Shown here piece by piece: positions 32,432 to 41,967 of a stretch of 43,465 nucleotides of DNA. Position numbers and translations under genes: made by a program. The stretch covers positions 1-43,465 of the forward strand of contig CAIVMQ010000099.1 of assembly GCA_903907075.1 (NCBI GenBank), given 5' to 3'. Origin of the DNA: an uncultured Bacteroidia bacterium (GTDB lineage: Bacteria > Bacteroidota > Bacteroidia > Bacteroidales > Prolixibacteraceae). Within the stretch, counting starts at the first letter, position 1. Each line of letters begins with the position of its first letter. A model generated the notes under the pieces. It worked only from the letters and a program-made list of their open reading frames with translations, did not search any database and had not been told where the DNA came from.

Positions 32432-34564
32432 ATGAAGATTTCCCTTATTGTCCTATTTTTTCTACCCTTACTTGTCTTTGCACAGGCTATTCGGAATACT
32501 GTTTTCAAGGAAGATATCGCAATTCACTACACCTCGAAACAGGGAATGCCGGATGTGAAGATTAAATCTATTTCATCTGACAATCATTCTGTTATTGCAT
32601 CATTAGAGGGTTCAGCCTTGCAGTTAAATGGGCAGCAGTGGGTACCTGCTCCTTCGGTAGTAGCCAAGAAAAAATTAACGCTTCCGAAGCTTCCCGCAGA
32701 TGCCGGGGCACTTTATTGTTCTGTTGTTTATGCGAAAGGCTATGCAGCAGGAACAGAAAATGGACTGTATATTTATTCATCCGAAAGGGGGAAATGGCAG
32801 GAGATACTTCCACAAGATGAACACTATAAGTGGGCACCGTATAACGTAAAAGCCTTAACCGTTGACTCAAATGGCGACTTATGGTTTGGAGCAGAGCAGG
32901 GAGTTGGACTTCTCAAGACAGGTAAGTGGCAACTCTTTAGCGGGAAAGAGGGGCTTCCCTATAATCATTTTACGTGTGCCGCAGCAGGACCAGATGGTAT
33001 TGTCTGGTTTGGGACTGAGGCGGGAGCAATTCGGTATGAAAATAATCAATTCTTTTACCGCTTTAGTTTACGCTGGTTACCCAATGATACCATTAATGAC
33101 ATCGCTGTTCAGCATGATAGGACAGCATGGTTTGCAACCAATAAGGGGGTTGGTCAGATTATCCCAACGCAGATGACCCTCGACGCAAAAGCAGCGCTTT
33201 TAACCCTCAATACAGAAGCCCGGAACCAACGCATGGGTTTTATTGCACCGAATAATTTAAGAGTTCCGTTTGATGTTACCACCTCCACGCCGGGAATATC
33301 GGATAATGACGGTATGTACACTTCGATGTATGGTGCCGCGCAGGCCTATCGTTTTGCAGTAACAGGTGATGTAGAGGCTAAAGAGCTCGCCGTACGAAGT
33401 TTTAATGCCTGTAAGTGGCTCGTAGATATTACCCATGAGCCAGGCTTCCCCGCGCGGGTTATTGTTCCCATTGACTTTCCTGAACCGATGAAAGACCCGG
33501 AGTTATGTCATGCGATGAATATGGAGGTTCTAAAAGGTGACCCATTTTGGAAAGATATAAATCCTCGTTTTGTGAAGAGTAAAGACGGAAAGCATTTGTG
33601 GAAGTGCGACACGAGCTCCGACGAGTTGGCTGGTCACTATTTCTTCTATGGTGTCTATTATGACTTAGTGGCAAAAACCGAAGAGGAGAAAAAGCCGGTG
33701 CGCGAAGTTTTGGCAGCCATAACCGATCATTTGATTCGTCATGGATTTAACCTTGTCGACCACGATGGGAAGCCTACGCGATGGGGCAGTTTCTCACCCG
33801 AATATTGCAATTCGATCTGGGGCTGGGATCAGCGTGGACTTAACTCATTGATGATGCTCTCTTTTTTAAATGTTGCCAAACATGTTACCGGAGATCCTAA
33901 ATATGATGTGGTTGCAGCTGAGCTTCGAAACAAATACAACTATCATATCAACGCGATGCATGGCAAAGAGTTTTTTCCACCAGCAAATGTCGTCCCTTGG
34001 GATAATAATCTTTGTTTGATGAGTATGTATGGTTTAATGAACTATGAAGAGAATCCTGAACTTCTAATTATGTACCGCGCCTCATTGGAGAATTCATGGC
34101 TTCAGATCAGCAAACAGCAGAATGCCTTCTGGAACTCAATATATGCCTCATTGGCAATTAATTTCTCAGCCAAGGTTCAGGAGGGTTATTTTACTTCAAA
34201 ATCTATTTTTCCTGAAGCCGGTAACCTTACTGCTCAGATTACCAATGAACTCAAGGATGTCCCATCATTGGGAGAGGGTATTCTTGAAACACTTCAACGT
34301 ATTCCAGTTGATCTAATTGGATATCAGATGGATAATACACATCGTCTGGATGTTGTTTTTGATCCGGCACCTGGACAAAAGCCCACAATAGGTTGGAGAG
34401 TGGGCGGTTATGCCGTTCCAATCGAGGAGCGCGGTCATGTAAGACAAGACAGAGATGGGTTTGCCTTGCTCACGCAGGAAGTTGGTGGAGGAAACTCGGA
34501 ACAGGAGGGTACACTTTTTCTCCTCCCTTATTATATGGCACTCTATCACCGGCTGATCAACTAA
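32432..34564 (+). CDS. Beta-propeller plus alpha/alpha-toroid protein, putative novel carbohydrate-active enzyme
   Basis: An exported 710-residue protein (ATG at 32432; signal MKISLIVLFFLPLLVFAQA; an upstream TTG start at 32405 is rejected). The first third is made of Reg_prop-like beta-propeller repeats, as in hybrid two-component sensors: DSNGDLWFGAEQGVGLL, GPDGIVWFGTEAGAIRY, HDRTAWFATNKGVGQI. No histidine kinase follows. Instead, from about residue 250, there is a helical domain with aromatic and acidic motifs like those of alpha/alpha-toroid glycoside hydrolases or lyases: DNDGMYTSMYGAAQAYRF, CDTSSDELAGHYFFYGVYYD, RWGSFSPEYCNSIWGWDQRG, NAFWNSIYASLA. Position next to GH78 genes suggests a glycan substrate. 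It could belong to a lyase or hydrolase family for rhamnose-uronic acid linkages, but I cannot assign one. Confidence 0.75.
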   Translation: MKISLIVLFFLPLLVFAQAIRNTVFKEDIAIHYTSKQGMPDVKIKSISSDNHSVIASLEGSALQLNGQQWVPAPSVVAKKKLTLPKLPADAGALYCSVVYAKGYAAGTENGLYIYSSERGKWQEILPQDEHYKWAPYNVKALTVDSNGDLWFGAEQGVGLLKTGKWQLFSGKEGLPYNHFTCAAAGPDGIVWFGTEAGAIRYENNQFFYRFSLRWLPNDTINDIAVQHDRTAWFATNKGVGQIIPTQMTLDAKAALLTLNTEARNQRMGFIAPNNLRVPFDVTTSTPGISDNDGMYTSMYGAAQAYRFAVTGDVEAKELAVRSFNACKWLVDITHEPGFPARVIVPIDFPEPMKDPELCHAMNMEVLKGDPFWKDINPRFVKSKDGKHLWKCDTSSDELAGHYFFYGVYYDLVAKTEEEKKPVREVLAAITDHLIRHGFNLVDHDGKPTRWGSFSPEYCNSIWGWDQRGLNSLMMLSFLNVAKHVTGDPKYDVVAAELRNKYNYHINAMHGKEFFPPANVVPWDNNLCLMSMYGLMNYEENPELLIMYRASLENSWLQISKQQNAFWNSIYASLAINFSAKVQEGYFTSKSIFPEAGNLTAQITNELKDVPSLGEGILETLQRIPVDLIGYQMDNTHRLDVVFDPAPGQKPTIGWRVGGYAVPIEERGHVRQDRDGFALLTQEVGGGNSEQEGTLFLLPYYMALYHRLIN

Positions 34565-34624
34565 TATTTTCAAAATGAATTACTATTTTAGTCCACGCTC
34601 TATTACCGTTTAATATCCACATTG

Positions 34625-37600
34625 ATGAACAGATTAGCCACGTTACTTGTTTGTGTTTTTCTTGCAGTCGCAGTGCAATTATCCGGACAAGAGACCTATC
34701 CGCTGAATGATGTTGCGAATCCCCGGGAGGGATGTACCGCATTTATCCATGCAACTATTATTAAGGATTCTCAGACTACCATTCAGGATGGTTCAATGAT
34801 TGTCAGACGTGGAAAGATTGAAACTATTGGTAAAGCACTGCCCATCCCTAAAGATGCTGTAGTTATCGACTGTAATGGGAAGTTTATAACCCCTTCGTTT
34901 ATCGATATCTACTCCGATTATGGGGTAGCTGGTGCTAAAGCTGATGGAGGATCAGGCGATCGCGGGGGGCAGATGGTTTCGACAACCAAAGGGGCATTTG
35001 GCTGGAATCAGGCCATTCGATCTGAGGCTGTAAGTTCGACTATCTTCAAAGTGAACCCCGCTAAGGCAAAAGAGTTACGTTCTATTGGAATTGGTGCAGT
35101 GTTGAGCCATCAGATGGATGGGATATCACGAGGCACAGGCACAGTGGTGACACTTGGATCTGAAAAAGAGAATAAGGTGATGCTCAAAGAGAAAGCATCG
35201 GCAAACTTTTCTTTTGATAAGGGGTCCAGCACCCAAGATTATCCCACTTCATTAATGGGAGCTATTGCCCTTTTGCGACAAAACTTCCTCGATGCCCAGT
35301 GGTATCAAAACAAACCGGCGGGGGAGGGGATCAACCTTTCCTTGCAGGCATTTCTCGATAATAAATCTCTGCCCCAGATCTTCGATGGATCTGATAAATG
35401 GAACGATCTCAGAGCCGATAAGGTAGGGGATGAATTTGGTGTTCAGTTTATTCTCAAAGGGGGTGGAAACGAATATCAGCGTATTGCCGAGATGAAAGCT
35501 ACCAATGCACCCTTTATCCTTCCCCTGAATTTTCCCCTCGCAATGGATGTCGATGATCCTATCGACTCGCGCTTTGTTTCCCTTGCCGACTTAAAACATT
35601 GGGAGATGGCGCCACTTAATCCGGCCTCATTTGAGAAGGCTAATATTCCGTTCGCCCTTACAGCCAATGGTCTAAAAGAGTTTAGCTCCTTTATTCCTAA
35701 TCTGCGTAAAGCGATTAAAGCCGGACTTAGTGAGAAGGTTGCTCTTGATGCGTTGACCAAAACTCCGGCCACCTTGTTAAAGATGTATGACCAGGTAGGC
35801 AGTCTCGAAGTTGGTAAACTTGCAAATTTTCTGATCACCTCAGCCCCTGTTTTTGCTGAGAAATCGGTGATCTTTCAAAATTGGGTACAAGGAAATAAAT
35901 ATATTGTAAAAGATGAGGGGTGGAAAGACCGAAGAGGAATCTATTCCCTGACACTTAATAATGAGACTTACCGTATGGAACTTAAAGGTGATGTGGCAAA
36001 GCCCGATATCCTTTTGATTGGACAAGATACCTTAAAAACTGATTTGGAGATCACTGACCGGCTCGTGAAATTATCCCTTACCTCAAAAAAAGATTCCCTC
36101 TTTAAGGTTAAGCTTAGTGGTGTGATGGGTGATGAAAATTGGAACGGCAGAGCTCTGTTTTCAACAGGAAAATCATCTAACTGGATTGCTACAAAAAGTT
36201 CAGAGCTGTCTCTGGCCGTGGATTCTGTGAAAACAAAAAAGTCAGATTCTCCAGTTAGGATTGAAGGAATAGTTACGTATCCTTTTGGTGGGTATGGCAA
36301 TAAGGAAATCCCTACTCAGGAAACAATCTTAATCAAGAATACCACCGTTTGGACCAGTGAAAAGGCAGGTGAATTAGCCGCAACGGATGTGTTGATCCGA
36401 AATGGGAAGATTGCCGCTATCGGTAAAAACCTTTCAGATAGTAAAGCACGTATTATTGATGGTACTGGAAAACACCTCTCTGCCGGTATTATAGATGAGC
36501 ATTCGCATATTGCCGTGAGTGGCGATGTTAACGAATGTTCGCAGAGCGTAACCTCAGAGGCCCGAATCACGGACGTTATCAATCCCGATGATATCGATAT
36601 CTATCGTCAGCTAAGTGGTGGCGTAATTGGAAGTCATATCCTTCATGGCAGCTGTAATACTATTGGTGGTCAGACTCAACTCATAAAATTGCGGTGGGGT
36701 CTTAATGCCGAGCAGCTTAAATTTAGCAATTGGGATCCGTTTATAAAATTTGCATTGGGTGAGAATGTAAAACGCTCCTATTATCCCAGCAGCGCTCGTT
36801 TTCCGGATACCCGGATGGGTGTTGAGGAAGTGCTAACAGATGCGTTCACAAGGGCTATTGAATACCAGAAGCTGGGTGCATCGAAAAGAAAAGATCTCGA
36901 ACTGGAAGCGTTATCGGAGATATTGAATAAAAAGCGGTTTATCACCTGTCATTCGTATGTTCAGAGCGAGATTAACTCACTGATTAAAATTGCCGACCGG
37001 TTTAATTTTACGGTCAACACGTTTACCCATATTCTGGAAGGGTATAAGGTGGCCGATAAGATGCAAGCTCATGGGTCAAATGCTTCGACATTCAGCGATT
37101 GGTGGAGTTATAAGATGGAAGTTGTGGATGCGATTCCGCAGAATGCTTTCCTGATGCAGCAAAATGGAGTCAATGTAGCGCTTAATAGTGATGATCCTGA
37201 GATGGCCAGAAGGCTGAATCAGGAGGCAGCAAAGAGTGTGAAATATGCCAATATGGATGAACACGAGGCGCTCAATATGGTGACGATAAATCCTGCCACC
37301 ATGCTGCATGTTGCCGACAGAACAGGAAGTATCAAAGTTGGAAAGGATGCAGATCTGGTTTTGTGGAGTGATCATCCGCTGAGTATTTATGCTAAATCAG
37401 AATTGACGATGGTCGATGGGATAATCTATTTCGATCGCGAGCGAGACAAGAAGCTTCGAGAGGAGATTCTTTCAGAGCGTACGCGTCTGATTCAAAAGAT
37501 GATCAATGCGAAAAAAGGGGGAGAGAAAACTGTCCCCGCAGCGCCCTCATTTGCTGTAAAAAATTACTGCGAAGAGGGGTGTCACGATGGTAACAGTTTA

Positions 37601-37645
37601 CTGGATAGACTCGAACACCGACAAACATCAACAGAGCTCCAGTAA
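34625..37645 (+). CDS. Tandem amidohydrolase-superfamily protein, one half degenerate
   Basis: An exported 1006-residue protein (ATG at 34625; signal ends VQLSGQE; TTG at 34622 rejected). It consists of two amidohydrolase units. The first (about 30-430) has the beta-rich flank and a barrel, but reads FIDIYSDYG where the metal-binding HxH should be, so it is probably inactive. The second (about 570-960) has EHSH (H626, H628), CHSY (H776), FTHI (H802) and NSDDPE (D856), a plausible metal site of imidazolonepropionase-like or isoaspartyl dipeptidase-like enzymes. The KVGKDADLVLWSDHPL motif closes it. The tail is rich in charged residues with an odd CEEGCH. A paralogue follows at 37859. The substrate is unknown; cyclic amides or peptides are possible. 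Confidence 0.88.
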   Translation: MNRLATLLVCVFLAVAVQLSGQETYPLNDVANPREGCTAFIHATIIKDSQTTIQDGSMIVRRGKIETIGKALPIPKDAVVIDCNGKFITPSFIDIYSDYGVAGAKADGGSGDRGGQMVSTTKGAFGWNQAIRSEAVSSTIFKVNPAKAKELRSIGIGAVLSHQMDGISRGTGTVVTLGSEKENKVMLKEKASANFSFDKGSSTQDYPTSLMGAIALLRQNFLDAQWYQNKPAGEGINLSLQAFLDNKSLPQIFDGSDKWNDLRADKVGDEFGVQFILKGGGNEYQRIAEMKATNAPFILPLNFPLAMDVDDPIDSRFVSLADLKHWEMAPLNPASFEKANIPFALTANGLKEFSSFIPNLRKAIKAGLSEKVALDALTKTPATLLKMYDQVGSLEVGKLANFLITSAPVFAEKSVIFQNWVQGNKYIVKDEGWKDRRGIYSLTLNNETYRMELKGDVAKPDILLIGQDTLKTDLEITDRLVKLSLTSKKDSLFKVKLSGVMGDENWNGRALFSTGKSSNWIATKSSELSLAVDSVKTKKSDSPVRIEGIVTYPFGGYGNKEIPTQETILIKNTTVWTSEKAGELAATDVLIRNGKIAAIGKNLSDSKARIIDGTGKHLSAGIIDEHSHIAVSGDVNECSQSVTSEARITDVINPDDIDIYRQLSGGVIGSHILHGSCNTIGGQTQLIKLRWGLNAEQLKFSNWDPFIKFALGENVKRSYYPSSARFPDTRMGVEEVLTDAFTRAIEYQKLGASKRKDLELEALSEILNKKRFITCHSYVQSEINSLIKIADRFNFTVNTFTHILEGYKVADKMQAHGSNASTFSDWWSYKMEVVDAIPQNAFLMQQNGVNVALNSDDPEMARRLNQEAAKSVKYANMDEHEALNMVTINPATMLHVADRTGSIKVGKDADLVLWSDHPLSIYAKSELTMVDGIIYFDRERDKKLREEILSERTRLIQKMINAKKGGEKTVPAAPSFAVKNYCEEGCHDGNSLLDRLEHRQTSTELQ

Positions 37646-37666
37646 TTTTAGTCACTTTTAGTTTTT

Positions 37667-37808
37667 TCGTGCTTTCGTGCCTTCGTGGTGTCTTTTAATT
37701 TAGTGCCTTCGTGCCTTCGTGCCTTCGTGCCTTCGTGGCGTCTTTTAATTTAGTGCCTTCGTGCCTTCGTGCCTTCGTGGCGTCTTTTAATTTAGTGCCT
37801 TGGTGGCA
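37667..37808. repeat. Nested GTGCCTTC tandem repeat
   Basis: Runs of the 8-bp unit GTGCCTTC (about two, then four, then three copies) each end in GTGGYG plus TCTTTTAATTTA, giving three higher-order units; the last decays to GTGCCTTGGTGGCAC. It is noncoding and lies between the two amidohydrolase genes. The inverse strand reads GAAGGCAC, the type of AT/GC mosaic repeat that I recall from many Bacteroidota intergenic regions. Confidence 0.85.
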
Positions 37809-37858
37809 CATTTTTAATTAATTTCAATTCAATAAACTACCATTAATTGCACACCAAT

Positions 37859-39136
37859 ATGAGGAAAATATTTTTTAATCTTTTACTGATTAGCTTCCTT
37901 TCAGCGAATGCCCAGGAGAATATGCACCCTGCCGCAGCGCAGAAGAATCCGGTGTTGATCAAGAATGGAACTATTCATCTAGGAAATGGGCAGGTGATTG
38001 AAAACGGATATATCTTTTTCGATAAGGGGAAGATTGTTGCGGTAGGCAGCGGAAACTATGATGCTTCACCAGTCACATCCATTGTCGATGCGCATGGCAA
38101 GCAGCTCTATCCGGGACTTATTGCGGCGAGTACGAACCTTGGTTTGATCGAAGTTGGTGCCGTTCGTTCTACGGGGGATTATGCAGAGCTTGGAACGATG
38201 AATCCCAATATTCATTCGCTGGTAGCCTATAATACAGACAGTAAAGTAATCAATACGATACGGAGCAATGGTGTTTTATTAGCGCATATTGTGCCGTCAG
38301 GTGGATTATTAAGTGGCACATCGTCGGTGGTTCAGCTCGATGCCTGGAACTGGGAGGATGCCGCCTATAAAACGGATAATGGAATACATTTAAATATTCC
38401 GGTTTTGCTAAATCGTCCGGGACAGCCTGACCAGGTTAAATCAGGTCTCGAAAAGATGGAGGAGGTTCGGAATTTCTTCAGAGAGGCAAAAGGGTATAAC
38501 AATGAGCCTGTACATGCGAAGGTAAATTTAAAGTTTGAAGCTGTGAAAGGGTTGTTTCGTGGCACCCAATCGCTCTTTGTTCATTGTGATCTGGTACGTG
38601 AGATGATGATTGCCATAGATTTTGCGCGTGAGTTTGGATTTAAATTAGTCCTGGTAGGTGGTTCTGACAGTTGGATGATTCCGGAGGTTTTGAAAGAGAA
38701 TAATGTGGCAGTAATCTTGTCGCAGCCTCATAGTCTCCCTTCCGCAGAGGATGATGATATTGATCAGCCTTATAAGACAGGGGCAGTGCTCCAGAAGGCC
38801 GGTGTATTATTTACGATATGCCAGGATCAGAGTTTTGGCTACTGGCGTCAGCGTGATCTTCCTTTTCAGGCGGGTACGATGGCGACTTATGGCTTAACCA
38901 AGGAAGAGGCGCTCTCGACACTTACCCTGAACGCGGCTAAGATTTTGGGTATCGACCACCTTACCGGTACCCTTGAAGCGGGAAAAGATGCCAATATTGT
39001 GCTCAGCGAGGGTGACCTGCTGGATATGAAAAGCAGCAAGGTTACCAAGGCATTCATTCAGGGGCGCGAGATCAACCTCGATAATAAGCAATCGCAGTTG
39101 TTTGAGAAATACAAGACTAAGTATTCGATTAAATAA
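37859..39136 (+). CDS. Amidohydrolase-superfamily protein lacking the HxH motif
   Basis: An exported 425-residue protein (ATG at 37859; signal ends LSANAQE; an upstream TTG start at 37847 is rejected). It has the amidohydrolase fold: ILIKNGTIHLGNGQ beta flank, FFDKGKIVAVG, and a C-terminal GKDANIVLSEGDL. Where the metal-binding HxH should follow LYPGLI it reads AASTNLG, and no compensating His pair is seen; later residues like FVHCDLVRE and LVGGSDSW are partial remnants. It is similar to the first half of the preceding 1006-residue protein rather than its active half. It may be a non-catalytic partner or a structural subunit, or may act without the usual metal site. Confidence 0.85.
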   Translation: MRKIFFNLLLISFLSANAQENMHPAAAQKNPVLIKNGTIHLGNGQVIENGYIFFDKGKIVAVGSGNYDASPVTSIVDAHGKQLYPGLIAASTNLGLIEVGAVRSTGDYAELGTMNPNIHSLVAYNTDSKVINTIRSNGVLLAHIVPSGGLLSGTSSVVQLDAWNWEDAAYKTDNGIHLNIPVLLNRPGQPDQVKSGLEKMEEVRNFFREAKGYNNEPVHAKVNLKFEAVKGLFRGTQSLFVHCDLVREMMIAIDFAREFGFKLVLVGGSDSWMIPEVLKENNVAVILSQPHSLPSAEDDDIDQPYKTGAVLQKAGVLFTICQDQSFGYWRQRDLPFQAGTMATYGLTKEEALSTLTLNAAKILGIDHLTGTLEAGKDANIVLSEGDLLDMKSSKVTKAFIQGREINLDNKQSQLFEKYKTKYSIK

Positions 39137-39188
39137 AGGGGGCGTACCCAATAAATTGTAAATTAGTACAAGTTTAATTTTTATTATA

Positions 39189-39285
39189 AATCCCCCTTGG
39201 TCCCCCTTTTTCTAAGGGGGAGAGGAAGAGTAATTCCTCCACGACCAGCCTTTTTTCTAAGGGGGAAAGGAAGAGTTATCCCTCT
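39189..39285. repeat. CCCCCTT-AAGGGGG hairpin repeat
   Basis: An inverted repeat TCCCCCTT (39201-39208) / AAGGGGGA (39214-39221) is followed by a second copy of the 3' part: TTTTTCTAAGGGGGAGAGGAAGAGT at 39207 and again, slightly changed, at 39251. It is a mobile-looking intergenic repeat that can also serve as terminator between the convergent amidohydrolase and GH2 genes. Confidence 0.7.
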
Positions 39286-39332
39286 TGGTAGCAACTTCTT
39301 TCTAGTAAGATTCAGATGTGGATATTCGGTTG

Positions 39333-41876
39333 TTAATTCTTCGTAATCGGTAGGATTTGTACCCTTACTTTTCCCCCTTCAAGCATATCGCTGATTGCTG
39401 TAACTATAAAGCTCCCTTTAGCCCCTTTTTTAGCCTTAACAATCACCAGTGCCATCCCATTGAACGCCTCCCGTTCGTGACTTTGAAACGAGACAAAGCT
39501 TGTTGCATCACCATTGTCGGTTGAGACAATTTCACCCGGACCTTCGATTGCAAATTTGATCAGTTGTTTTGAACGGGGCACAGTAAGGCCATCTTTATCT
39601 TGAATCTTTAGCGTTATATAGGCTAGATCAGATTCATCAGATGAAATGGTGGTTCGGTTAACACTAAGATTTAATTTTGAAGCAGCACCGGTAGTTCGAA
39701 CTTCGTCAGTAGCCCATTGTTTACCGTTTTTATAGGCAACCACGTTAACTACACCGGGTGCATATTTTACATCATCCCATACCAGGCGGAAATCTTGTCC
39801 TGCTTTTTTGATTTTCCGCCCAAGGCTTTTCCCGTTGAGAAATAATTCAGCTTCATCTCCTGAGGTGTAAACATGAACAGGGGTAATCGAATCAAGACGC
39901 TCGCTCCAGTTCCAATGAGGCAGGATGTGAGCCATGGGGAAATCGGGGCGCCAACGGGACTGGTAGAGATAAAAGCGGTCTTTGGGAAATCCGGCAAGAT
40001 CGACGATTCCAAAATAGCTGCTTCGCGATGGGGCATTACTTTTGCGGAGCTCTTCCATCTTTTTTTCGAGTTCTGCCCGTTTGGCAGGGTCGTTGCGGAA
40101 GTTCAGCAGATTGGTCTCATCAGAGTTGTATGGTGTTGGTTCACCAAGGTAGTCAAATCCGGTCCAGACATATTCACCTAACAGATTCGGGTATTTGGCA
40201 TTGGTGCGGAACTGATCATCCGGTGTGCAGCCCCAGTCCGGTTTTGCGTTATCATACGAGGAGATCTGCCAGTTTTTATAATCCGTGCCAAAGAAATATT
40301 CACCCCTGGAAGTTACACAAGAAGATGTTTCACTCCCCAGTGTGGGCTTGTTTGAATAGCGTGGATCAGCGTCCCATTGAGGTTGCGAATTGAAAAAATA
40401 GTTAACCCCCATGATATCCAATGACACCGGAGATCCCGCTTCACGGCTCCTGTCTGGATCATTATACCCATTCGATACCGGACGGGTCGGATCTTCACTG
40501 CGAACAATATCGGCAAGGTGTTTGGTCATTTCCACATCCTTCTGATCGGGCACCTCATTTCCAATCGACCAGATAAATACCGAGGGATGATTCCGGTCGC
40601 GTCGAACAAGAGCCTTAATATCTCTTTCGTGCCACTGATCATAAAGCTTGTTGTAATCTAGTTTTTTCTTTCCTGCCTTCCAGCAGTCGAAGGTTTCGTC
40701 CCACACCAGGAAGCCCATTTGGTCCGCCAGTTCGAGCAGTTCCGGGGCAGGGGGATTGTGTGAGGTTCGCAATGAATTACATCCTATCTCTTTGAGTATG
40801 ATCAACTGACGTCTCAACGCACTTGTATTTATTGCCGCACCTAACGAACCTAAATCATGATGGTTGCAGGTCCCCTGGATTTCGACGCGGCGACCATTCA
40901 GCAGAAAGCCGTTACGGGCTGTAAATTCAGTAGTTCTAATTCCAAATGGGGTGTTGTACGTTTCGACAAGCTTTCCATTAACGGTGATTGTGGTTTTGGC
41001 AACATAACGGTTGGGTGATTTGATATCCCAACACTTTGGATCATTAATCTTCCCTATAGTTGTTACCGTTGTATTTTTACCCGGTGCAATCTGGATTTCT
41101 AAATTATTTAAGACAGCCGCTTGTACTCCCGTTCTGTTCTTCCCATCCAGTTCGTATACCGCTGTTTGTATAGTGGCTTTTGTTGCCATTTTGTCTTGAT
41201 TTTCAATCGTTAGATCCATTTTAATGGTTGCTGAGGCATCCGAAATCCGAGGAGTGGTAATGAAGGTCCCCCAATGTGCGATGTGTACCAGATTGGTTTT
41301 TACCATCCACACATGGCGATAAATACCTGCTCCGGGATACCACCGTGAATCCCATTTTTCGGTGTCGAGACGCACGGCAACAACGTTTTCTTTTCCGAAT
41401 TGTACGAACGGGGTAAGGTCCATGCGAAACGAGTTATATCCGTAAGGCCAGGTGCCAACATATTGTCCGTTGAGCCAGATTTGAGCATTGGCCATGGCTC
41501 CGTCGAAGTCGAGGAAGATCTGTTTCCCGGCATCGGTGGCTGATACTGTAAAATGTTTCCGGTACCATCCTATCCCTTTCCAGGGCAGTTTTCCTGTTTC
41601 TCCGCTAAGATCTAGTCTGAAGGGTCCTTCGATGGCCCAGTCGTGAGGCAAATCGAGTTTACGCCATGACGCATCTGTTAATGAGGCAGATTCCTGATTT
41701 TCAGGTTCAGCAACAGTGGTTCCATTTGGTTGCAAACCATAGCGGTTAAACAACCATCCGCTATCGAACGAAACAACATTTGCATCGCCCATTCTGGCAA
41801 TGACTTGACCCGCCTTTTGGGCATTCAGTCCAAAACTGCTAACAAGTAACAGGAAAATCAGGTATTTTTTTTTCAT
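39333..41876 (-). CDS. Beta-galactosidase-like enzyme, GH2 family
   Basis: An exported retaining glycosidase of 847 residues (signal MKKKYLIFLLLVSSFGLNAQ). Domain order is typical: jelly-roll sugar-binding domain (ASWRKLDLPHDWAIEGPF, GWYRKHF), immunoglobulin-like sandwich, (beta/alpha)8 barrel, then C-terminal Ig-like domains including a DUF4982-like part and an invasin/Big-like strand domain (PRSKQLIKFAIEGPGEIVS). The acid/base is E441 in WSIGNEVPD and the nucleophile is E516 in LGSETSS. NSLRTSHNPPAPELLELAD is the conserved barrel segment. Bacteroidota members of this type act on beta-galactosides, but some use beta-glucuronides or arabinosides, so the exact activity is open. It lies downstream of the PhyH gene on the same strand (91 bp). 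Confidence 0.93.
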   Translation of the reverse strand: MKKKYLIFLLLVSSFGLNAQKAGQVIARMGDANVVSFDSGWLFNRYGLQPNGTTVAEPENQESASLTDASWRKLDLPHDWAIEGPFRLDLSGETGKLPWKGIGWYRKHFTVSATDAGKQIFLDFDGAMANAQIWLNGQYVGTWPYGYNSFRMDLTPFVQFGKENVVAVRLDTEKWDSRWYPGAGIYRHVWMVKTNLVHIAHWGTFITTPRISDASATIKMDLTIENQDKMATKATIQTAVYELDGKNRTGVQAAVLNNLEIQIAPGKNTTVTTIGKINDPKCWDIKSPNRYVAKTTITVNGKLVETYNTPFGIRTTEFTARNGFLLNGRRVEIQGTCNHHDLGSLGAAINTSALRRQLIILKEIGCNSLRTSHNPPAPELLELADQMGFLVWDETFDCWKAGKKKLDYNKLYDQWHERDIKALVRRDRNHPSVFIWSIGNEVPDQKDVEMTKHLADIVRSEDPTRPVSNGYNDPDRSREAGSPVSLDIMGVNYFFNSQPQWDADPRYSNKPTLGSETSSCVTSRGEYFFGTDYKNWQISSYDNAKPDWGCTPDDQFRTNAKYPNLLGEYVWTGFDYLGEPTPYNSDETNLLNFRNDPAKRAELEKKMEELRKSNAPSRSSYFGIVDLAGFPKDRFYLYQSRWRPDFPMAHILPHWNWSERLDSITPVHVYTSGDEAELFLNGKSLGRKIKKAGQDFRLVWDDVKYAPGVVNVVAYKNGKQWATDEVRTTGAASKLNLSVNRTTISSDESDLAYITLKIQDKDGLTVPRSKQLIKFAIEGPGEIVSTDNGDATSFVSFQSHEREAFNGMALVIVKAKKGAKGSFIVTAISDMLEGGKVRVQILPITKN

Positions 41877-41967
41877 TTCAAAAAGTTAAACACATCCGGT
41901 TAAAATTAAGCAAAGATTTTTAATCCGACGAATAATACATCGCACTAATAATTAATTAGTTAGCTGA

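Noticed and set aside
32432..34564. Hybrid two-component sensor
   Set aside because: The propeller repeats fit, but there is no membrane helix, Y_Y_Y domain, kinase or receiver domain; the C-terminal two thirds are an alpha/alpha-type helical domain.
37560..37600. CEEGCH at the C-terminus of the 1006-residue amidohydrolase as a heme c site
   Set aside because: It has the CX3CH spacing but is isolated, in a polar tail of a non-cytochrome protein; chance is the simpler explanation.
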